Source: Thioploca sp. (GTDB lineage: Bacteria > Pseudomonadota > Gammaproteobacteria > Beggiatoales > Beggiatoaceae). From it: DNA of 64,000 bases. The notes under the pieces were generated by a model. It was not told the origin of the DNA, did not search any database, and saw only the letters and a program-made list of their open reading frames with translations. Made by a program: the position numbers and the translations under genes. The stretch lies in NCBI GenBank assembly GCA_012032555.1, contig JAAUSR010000019.1, forward strand, positions 1 through 64,000. Direction: 5' to 3'. Positions 56,705-64,000 of this stretch are shown piece after piece; position 1 is the stretch's first letter, and the number at the start of each line of letters is the position of its first letter.

Positions 56705-59700
56705 TTACCATATTTTCAACCGGAGTGGCTCTGCACCATTGTAAATAATATCTCCATTGTTTAAATGATAGCTGATGTAAACCGTATATTCACCGGGTGA
56801 TAAGCGTTTTTCATCCAGATGAATTTTTTCGAGTTTAGGTAGTAACATCATGTTAGGAATAGTTTTTTGAAAACTAATTTGTTGTTCTGACCATTGCCCC
56901 CAAATTTGCCGTTGTTCGCTCCATTGGCAACATAGCCCAATGATTTGAATATCAGCCACTTGCCCCTGATGTTGTGGATCAACCCAGATGGTGGTATCCA
57001 AACTCAATGATTGGTCAGTCGCACTATCAAAAGGGTTACCTAGGTGATTATCATGGTAACCCCAACTAATGAAACGAGCCGTGGTGGGAAATTTATTTCC
57101 TGGTGCGGTTAAGCCAGCACCATTAGCAATCGTGAGTCGAACCGGCATAAATCCATTGAAAACAATTAAACCTTCAGGGGTGCGATAGCCCACATAGCCG
57201 GTAAATTCACCGGGAACATGAGACAGCGATCCGAGATAAATGGGAATCTCTAACAACGCCGGCAATTGATGATAATGTTGAGCGGCTGATAAGCTTTCTA
57301 ATTGACTGTCCCAACCGAGCCAATTTGGTCCAGTGCGCGTATATTCAAATTGATACAATCCGGTATTATGTACCGCTACCATTAGGATATCTGCGGGTTG
57401 CCCAACATCTTGCGGTTCCACTTGAACAAAAGTAGAAACGATTAATTCATCTTCATTGTCAAAGGTCATTTGATCACCCACTTTGCCGCTACCATTATGA
57501 ACTAAGGACTCAAAGAAACTGGTAGTATAAGCATCGGTGCTGGCAGGTTCCTTACGGGGTTCACCACGCATATCAATACTGGCACTATTACTCACTAAGA
57601 AGTGTATTGGTTCTATGCCATTGTAAATAAGGGTTCCATTTTTCAAGCGATAACCAACATAACCATGATATTCACCGGGCATCCCACTGAGATCACCTTC
57701 ATAAAGAAATACTTCTATCGTTTCCGGTAATTGGGGGTAGTACTGAGCGACCGGTAAACTACTGATTTGTCCATCCCAGCTTTGCCAAGTTTGATCATCT
57801 CGGGTATATTTGGTTTCATTCAATATCGTGTTACGAATGCCAACCGTGAGAATGTCTGCTGCTTGACCAATATGGGCTGGATCAACCTGTACCGTTGCTA
57901 AGACTTTAATCTGCTGGGCTTCTTGATGAGATAAGCGACGTTGATTAGATTGCAACTTTTCATTGAGATAGATCTGACCTTTAAAGCAAGCCGGGCTGTT
58001 GATCGGGTTACCTTGCGAATCCATACCAATCGCCGGTTCACATGAGCCATTAGTTGTCATTGATTGAGATCTATCGTTAACAACAGTAATGTAAACCGTT
58101 ATTTTTTGCGGTGGTGAGGTTTGATCAGTGAGTACCAATTTAGTTCGACCTGGGCTAACACCAATTAAGTTAAAAGTAGCGGTACCGCTATTACCTAGCG
58201 GTGTCCACGCTTCGAGTAAAGCTAAATGCGGATCTGGAATTTCACTAATCGATAATTCACCATAGCCACCGGCAACAGTCATATCTAAGTTTTGTCCAAC
58301 TTCTAGCGTTGTTTGGAGGTTTTGAATACTAAAGCCATTGCTCGTTCCAGTATTACCAGAATTAAATAAATTGCCATTCACAACAGTAATATAAATGGTG
58401 GTCGTTTGCGGCGGAGTAGCACTATCACTGATAACCATTTTGGTATCACCAACACTGAGTCCTTTTAAGCTCAGTTCATTGACGCCGGTGCTTAATGGCT
58501 TCCAAGATTCTAATGATACGAAGGCTTTATAGGGCATTTCTTTGATTAACAAATCACCCTTGCCTTCACCGATTGTCATGGTGACAGTCTCACCGACTTT
58601 AATGGTAGTGCTAAGGGTTTTAACCTGAAGAGAGCTAGCTGGTTGACAAGTAGAACAACCACTTTGACAAGTAGAACATCCATTCGTGCAGGTTGAAGTA
58701 CCACAACTGGTACATGACGAAGTACCACAAGTTGTTGTTGGAGTTGTGGTTGAATTAAGATCATCATCAATAATGGTGAGGGTTGATTCCTGTGTCGCAA
58801 CCGTTGCGCCACCGGTGGCGTTAAGCAATTTAATCGCGATGGTTTCATTACTCTCTTGATTCTTATCATCGATGATCGGAATGGAGATCACTTTGTCGCT
58901 ACAATCTCCATCTGCCCAGGTAATTTTGCCACTAATCGGGGTATAGTCCGTATTGACAGTTGCAGTTACAGCTTGCGTCGTATAATCGACCGTGACTATA
59001 CCATCACAACTCCCGGTTCTTCTAACTGTTACCGTAGCGGTATGACCAAATTCATCAATCGTATAGTTAGTTGATGACAACTGAATTTGACCAGGTTCAA
59101 TAACTCGACCACTGGTATGCAAGATTTGCCCATCAACTCCGGTATTGTCACCTAATTCACCATCTTTGAGTTTAAAGGTTTCAAATACAACGGGTTTACC
59201 ATCAATAAGTACTGTTCCCCGAGTGACGTTAGCTTGATCCTGCCATTGCATGGTATTGGGATCACCTGGGGTTGTAGCAGCATATTGACGCAGCGGCTGA
59301 TCACCTAAATCACTGACATCATGGTAATAGACTTTGATATCGGCTTCTGGACATGAAGATAACAGGTAATCTATCAAAGCGGGTGAATAATAAGTACCAT
59401 CTTTGGGTAAACTATCTTGATTGATTTTGACGCCGTTGATAGTACAACCATTACGTTCTTCTATGGTGATGTATTTTCCTTCTGGAGTCAGTAACGAAAC
59501 CACATTATTTTGTTGACTATCAGGAATACCATCATTGTTACCATCACCATTATTGGGAGCACCATCTTCAATCTCACTCGCTATCCCATCTTCATCACCA
59601 TCACGAGAGAAAACGGCTTTACAATTCAATTCTTGACCAATCATGACCGTAATGGTGGGACTGGTACCGTGACAATCACCGCTCCATTCCACAAAGCTAT

Positions 59701-62700
59701 AACCGGGTTCGGGTTCAGCAATTAAATCAACCATAGAACCACTGGCATAAGCTTCATTACAATCATCGCCTTTTTTTCCACAATCAATGCCCGTTGGTTG
59801 CGTTTTAACTGTACCACCTTCGGGTTTTTCTATGTTTAAAGGAAATTGGGGAATGCCAGAATCAACGAAAATGGCTTTACATTGTTTAAAACCATCCATG
59901 TCAACTTGATCATTATTATCACAATGACCACGCCAACCTTCAAACTCCCAGCCGGGATCAGCAGTTGGAGTCAAAGTGACATTGGTACCGTAATCATAAG
60001 TATGGTTGCAGGGTTGGTTACTATTATTACAATTAACCCCTGGTGGTTCACTGGTAACCGTTCCATTACCGCTGATCGTCACGCTTAAATCAACCGGTTG
60101 CTCACCCGCTTTTACCGGAATAGTCACCAACGCTGGACTACTTGTGGCACCTAAGTTATCGGTAGCCGCATAAGTGAAACTCGCTTTACCGGTAAAACTG
60201 GGATTAGGTTGGAAAAATAATTGACTGGCTTGTGCCGGGGTGAGTACTTGCCCGACTGTTACCGGGATACCGCTAGCTTTCGGATCACCTAAATACAAAG
60301 TCCCCTGACCTTGGGGTGGTAAAGTAGCAACTGTATAAGAAACTACTGAACCATCTACATCCGTTGCCGATAAAGGTGGTAATTGAACCGAAGCATCATT
60401 AGTAATGGTAGCGGCAGCCTTATTATCTGCTACCGGTGGCAAATTGGCGGGTATCGGTACCATAATGCTCACCGTCGCTTGATCACATTGTACTGGTGTA
60501 CCTTTATCACAAACTTGGTAAATAAAAGTATCAATACCCACTGTAAATCCAGGATTAGGCGTATAGGTTACTGAACCATCAGGGTTTACTACAACTTGAC
60601 CATGCTGCGCTTGGGTATTAATGGTAACACTGCGCGGATCTAATTGATCTTCCGGATCACTGTCGTTATTCAGAATATTAATCTTTACTGGTGTCTCTGG
60701 ATCGGTCACCGTGCTTTCATCATTAGCAATGGGCGGATTATTTTCTGCACCAGGTATGGTAATGGTAACTTTAGCTGTGTCACATTGGGGCGGTTTAGCT
60801 TTATCACAAACCTGATAAGTTAACGTATCAACGATATTAGCGGCACCGGGCTTGGGAGTATAAGTGATTGTTCCATCTGGATTAACCTTTATAGTTCCCT
60901 GAGTCGGTTGTTTGGTGATAGTAACACTACTTGGATCCAGATTACTTTCCGGGTCCTTATCATTATTTAAAATAGAAATCGTAACGGGTGTATCTGGTTC
61001 TGTGATAGCACTATCATCGTTAGCCACTGGACGACTATTCGGTGGAGAAGTAACCGGCATAGTGACTAATGCTGGACTACTTATCCCACCCACATTGTCT
61101 GTAGCAGTATAAGTAAAACTCGCATTACCGATAAATTCCGAATTAGGTTGGAAAAATAATTGTCCAACTTGAGCTGGAGTTAAGTTTTGTCCTGGCGTAA
61201 CCAAGCTACCGCCAGTGGGATTACCGAGGTATAAAATACCCTGATTAGCCGGTGGCAAAGTGGTAATGGTATAAGATACTACTGTACCGTTATCAGTAGC
61301 AGTCAACGGTGGTAAGGATACCGGTTGGTTATTGGTAGTTGTTGGTGCAACTTTATTGTCAGCTATCGGAGGTGGATCAACTACGGGTACAGTTACCTTG
61401 ACCGTAGCCGTATCACATTCTATTGGACTACCCATATCACAAACTTCATAAACAAAAGTGTCAATTCCGGTCGTGAAACCGGGATTTGGGGTATAAGTGA
61501 CTGTACCATCAGCATTGATTTCAACTTTGCCATTTGCTGGTAGAGTTACTATCTCAATGCTACCCGTATCAAGATTACCTTCTGGATCGCTATCATCCTT
61601 CAAAATCGGAATGATCACTGGGGTATCGGGGTTAGTCACGGCGCTATCATCATTAGCTATCGGTGGTTGGTTAATAACTGCAGCGATGATAGGCATGGTG
61701 ACTAAGGCTTGGTTACTCACTGCCCCTTGATTATCCGTAGCGGTATAAGTGAAGCTAGCATTACCGGTGAATTCTGACTTAGGACGGAAATAGAGATGCT
61801 TGACTTGTTCTGGCGTCAGTACCGTACCCAGTAAAAGAGGAGCAAAACCTTCTCCAACACTTAAATAGAGAACACCCTGAGTTAGTGATGGTAAGGTCGC
61901 AATCGTGTAAGAAACAACAGTACCATCACTATCAGTGGCAAATAAACTAGGTACCGGTAGCATCACATTATTTGGTGACGGTGGGGTGATTTTATTTTCC
62001 GCAAGGGGTGGTTGATTGGTTGGTTTGGGAACGCTGACCGTCACTTTCGCCCTAGCACATTGTGGTGGGATACCAGCGTCACAAACTTCATACTCAAAAA
62101 CATCAATCCCAGTAGTAAAATCCGGGTTAGGGGTATAAGTGACAGTTCCGTCTGGATTAACTACCACTTTACCATTGGGTGGTGACGAAATAATCTTAAT
62201 GCTACTGGGATTTAGTTCCTGTTCTGGATCATTATCATTGTTTAAAATAGCAATGGTAACTGGCGTATTCGGATTAGTACTGTCAGTATCATCGTTAGCT
62301 AGGGGAGGTAAATTAACTGGTGCAATCACTGGAATAGTCACTAAAGCTTGATTACTGATAGCCCCTAGATTGTCGGTAGCACTATAAATGAAACTCGCCT
62401 TACCCGTAAAATTGCCATCGGGTTGAAAGAACAATTGTTCAATTTCAGCGGGCGTCAGTTGGTCTCCGATATTGACGACCCGGTTACCGTCCTTTGCCGG
62501 ATGGCCTAAATACAGAATACCTTGACTCACCACTGGCAAAGTTTCGATGGTATAAGTCGTAACCGTACCATCAGAATCAGTAGCAACTAGAGGTGGTAAT
62601 TGTACCACGGTATTATTTAGGGTCGTCGGCGCAGTTAGGTTTTCCGCTATGGGTGGTAACTGTGGTGGTATAGTAACCGTAACCGTAACCGTGGCCGTAT

Positions 62701-64000
62701 CACACTGTGGCGGTGTGGCGAGGTCACAAACTTGATAGGTAAAAGTATCGGTATTATTAGCAAACCCAGGATTAGGCGTATAAGTTACCGTACCATCAGA
62801 ATTAATAACAACCGTACCATTGGGCGGTTGACTGGTGATACTTATCTTGGGATTTAGATCACCATCCGGATCACTATCATTAGTCAGAATTGGAATCGTA
62901 ACTGGCGTATTGGGATTGGTACTCGCACTATCATCATTAGCAATCGGTGGTTGATTCGGTGGCGCCAGAACTGGAATAGTTACGGTTGCTGTATTACTAA
63001 CCGCAGCATAATTATCTGTGGCGGTATAAGTAAACTTGACCTCACCACCGCCAAAATTATTAGCCGGTTGAAAGAATAAAATTTTTACTTCTTCTGGGGT
63101 TAACAGTTGCCCGGCAAAAATTGGTTTGCCTCCATCTAGATACACTTTACCTTGAGATTCTGGCGGTATAGTCATGATTTTATACGATTCTATGGTGCCA
63201 TCTTTATCAGTGGCAGTTAGAGCCGGTAAAGCAATCGTGGTGTTATTCGGTATAGCCGGAGTGGTTTTATCATCAGCCACCGGGGGTTGATTGGGACCAA
63301 TTACCGGAATGGTTACCGTAGCTGGAGCACTATTTGCCCCCTGATTGTCAGTCACTAAGTAATTAAAGGTGACTTGCCCACTGCTACTCGGCTTCGGTTC
63401 AAAGAAAATACTAGCAACTTCATTTGGTATTAACTTGAAGCCAATAGAGATAGGTTGTTTCCCCTTTACCGGATCAACTAAATATAAGGTACCTTGATTG
63501 CTAGGCGGGAGAGTGGTAATGGTATAGGAAACAATTTCACCATCATCGCTACCAGATAGGGCTGGTAATCGTACCGTCATATCATTGGGTATCGGTGGTG
63601 CCAATTTATCGTCGGCTACTGGGGGTTGATTAGCCGGTGGGACAGTAACCGTAATGGTCACTTTGGCGGTATTACTGGCTGAGCCTTGATCATCCACGGC
63701 TTGATAGTTAAAAATGACTTCACCACCAAAACCGAGATCGGGTTTAAAGTAAAGATTACTAATTTGCGCCGGGGTCAATTTTTGTCCTTCCGTGATTAAA
63801 GTACTCCCAGCGGCTGGATCGCCTAAATACAGTTTACCCTGATTGGTGGGTGGTAATTGAAACACCGTATAAGAAACGACACTACCATCCGAATCTTGCG
63901 CAGATAAAGCGGGTATTTGCACCGGCGTATCATTGCGGGTCGCCGTATTTTTATCTTGAGCAACCGGAGGTTTATTGGTGGGCGGTGCTAAAGTAACCGA
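56705..64000 (-). CDS. Giant secreted repeat protein, N-terminus beyond the window (cadherin/Ig-like tandem repeats, InlB-like repeats, choice-of-anchor-U-like, Calx-beta, Cys-rich linker, three copies of the C-terminal module)
   Basis: ORF is open to the window end (…VTLAPPTNKPPVAQDKNTATRNDTPVQIPALSAQD), so the track start at 63922 is not the true start. Alternating NQPPVADDK…SYTITTLPP…TYTATDN and NQPPIANDDSA…ILNNDSDPE…TYTPNPGF modules. Confidence 0.9.
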   Translation of the reverse strand, partial: SVTLAPPTNKPPVAQDKNTATRNDTPVQIPALSAQDSDGSVVSYTVFQLPPTNQGKLYLGDPAAGSTLITEGQKLTPAQISNLYFKPDLGFGGEVIFNYQAVDDQGSASNTAKVTITVTVPPANQPPVADDKLAPPIPNDMTVRLPALSGSDDGEIVSYTITTLPPSNQGTLYLVDPVKGKQPISIGFKLIPNEVASIFFEPKPSSSGQVTFNYLVTDNQGANSAPATVTIPVIGPNQPPVADDKTTPAIPNNTTIALPALTATDKDGTIESYKIMTIPPESQGKVYLDGGKPIFAGQLLTPEEVKILFFQPANNFGGGEVKFTYTATDNYAAVSNTATVTIPVLAPPNQPPIANDDSASTNPNTPVTIPILTNDSDPDGDLNPKISITSQPPNGTVVINSDGTVTYTPNPGFANNTDTFTYQVCDLATPPQCDTATVTVTVTIPPQLPPIAENLTAPTTLNNTVVQLPPLVATDSDGTVTTYTIETLPVVSQGILYLGHPAKDGNRVVNIGDQLTPAEIEQLFFQPDGNFTGKASFIYSATDNLGAISNQALVTIPVIAPVNLPPLANDDTDSTNPNTPVTIAILNNDNDPEQELNPSSIKIISSPPNGKVVVNPDGTVTYTPNPDFTTGIDVFEYEVCDAGIPPQCARAKVTVSVPKPTNQPPLAENKITPPSPNNVMLPVPSLFATDSDGTVVSYTIATLPSLTQGVLYLSVGEGFAPLLLGTVLTPEQVKHLYFRPKSEFTGNASFTYTATDNQGAVSNQALVTMPIIAAVINQPPIANDDSAVTNPDTPVIIPILKDDSDPEGNLDTGSIEIVTLPANGKVEINADGTVTYTPNPGFTTGIDTFVYEVCDMGSPIECDTATVKVTVPVVDPPPIADNKVAPTTTNNQPVSLPPLTATDNGTVVSYTITTLPPANQGILYLGNPTGGSLVTPGQNLTPAQVGQLFFQPNSEFIGNASFTYTATDNVGGISSPALVTMPVTSPPNSRPVANDDSAITEPDTPVTISILNNDKDPESNLDPSSVTITKQPTQGTIKVNPDGTITYTPKPGAANIVDTLTYQVCDKAKPPQCDTAKVTITIPGAENNPPIANDESTVTDPETPVKINILNNDSDPEDQLDPRSVTINTQAQHGQVVVNPDGSVTYTPNPGFTVGIDTFIYQVCDKGTPVQCDQATVSIMVPIPANLPPVADNKAAATITNDASVQLPPLSATDVDGSVVSYTVATLPPQGQGTLYLGDPKASGIPVTVGQVLTPAQASQLFFQPNPSFTGKASFTYAATDNLGATSSPALVTIPVKAGEQPVDLSVTISGNGTVTSEPPGVNCNNSNQPCNHTYDYGTNVTLTPTADPGWEFEGWRGHCDNNDQVDMDGFKQCKAIFVDSGIPQFPLNIEKPEGGTVKTQPTGIDCGKKGDDCNEAYASGSMVDLIAEPEPGYSFVEWSGDCHGTSPTITVMIGQELNCKAVFSRDGDEDGIASEIEDGAPNNGDGNNDGIPDSQQNNVVSLLTPEGKYITIEERNGCTINGVKINQDSLPKDGTYYSPALIDYLLSSCPEADIKVYYHDVSDLGDQPLRQYAATTPGDPNTMQWQDQANVTRGTVLIDGKPVVFETFKLKDGELGDNTGVDGQILHTSGRVIEPGQIQLSSTNYTIDEFGHTATVTVRRTGSCDGIVTVDYTTQAVTATVNTDYTPISGKITWADGDCSDKVISIPIIDDKNQESNETIAIKLLNATGGATVATQESTLTIIDDDLNSTTTPTTTCGTSSCTSCGTSTCTNGCSTCQSGCSTCQPASSLQVKTLSTTIKVGETVTMTIGEGKGDLLIKEMPYKAFVSLESWKPLSTGVNELSLKGLSVGDTKMVISDSATPPQTTTIYITVVNGNLFNSGNTGTSNGFSIQNLQTTLEVGQNLDMTVAGGYGELSISEIPDPHLALLEAWTPLGNSGTATFNLIGVSPGRTKLVLTDQTSPPQKITVYITVVNDRSQSMTTNGSCEPAIGMDSQGNPINSPACFKGQIYLNEKLQSNQRRLSHQEAQQIKVLATVQVDPAHIGQAADILTVGIRNTILNETKYTRDDQTWQSWDGQISSLPVAQYYPQLPETIEVFLYEGDLSGMPGEYHGYVGYRLKNGTLIYNGIEPIHFLVSNSASIDMRGEPRKEPASTDAYTTSFFESLVHNGSGKVGDQMTFDNEDELIVSTFVQVEPQDVGQPADILMVAVHNTGLYQFEYTRTGPNWLGWDSQLESLSAAQHYHQLPALLEIPIYLGSLSHVPGEFTGYVGYRTPEGLIVFNGFMPVRLTIANGAGLTAPGNKFPTTARFISWGYHDNHLGNPFDSATDQSLSLDTTIWVDPQHQGQVADIQIIGLCCQWSEQRQIWGQWSEQQISFQKTIPNMMLLPKLEKIHLDEKRLSPGEYTVYISYHLNNGDIIYNGAEPLRLKIW

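Noticed and set aside
58576-62351. Numerous 60-97 aa ORFs antisense to or within the giant repeat gene
   Set aside because: They recur because the sense repeats recur; no independent coding signal.

Overview
The window looks like a draft-quality chromosomal segment of a large sulfur bacterium, probably Beggiatoaceae-like. The lineage is inferred from in-phase TAACTGA heptamer arrays, CHAT/FHA genes and giant repeat-rich exoproteins. No rRNA, tRNA or CRISPR array was recognised. Housekeeping genes: trxB, gspF-like, thpR, glgP, thiO, CYTH-CHAD, cysA-cysW-cysT, dapB. Accessory and surface genes: a CHAT-TPR protein, an Rpn-type nuclease, a filamentous-haemagglutinin-like exoprotein, two tandem RCC1-like secreted proteins and three giant exoproteins. 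Most interesting locus (about 41.5-51.0 kb): a Tat-exported, His-rich beta-propeller resembling thiocyanate dehydrogenase / the nitrous oxide reductase propeller without a CuA domain, beside a divergent Sco1-type copper chaperone. It is upstream, on the same strand, of a compact cassette of two FtsX-type ABC transporters and two paralogous membrane-anchored proteins of unknown function. A YoeB/YefM toxin-antitoxin pair, a REP-associated transposase remnant and a SLATT-like remnant lie between them. Second: the three giant exoproteins share an apparently unnamed C-terminal module, at least five copies in this window. Several genes are split by single frameshifts (FHA protein, EF-G-like x2, DUF29, giant exoprotein, RNase T2, GNAT), many at homopolymers, so sequencing error must be excluded before calling pseudogenes. 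All functional names come from motif recognition by eye; no database search was run.
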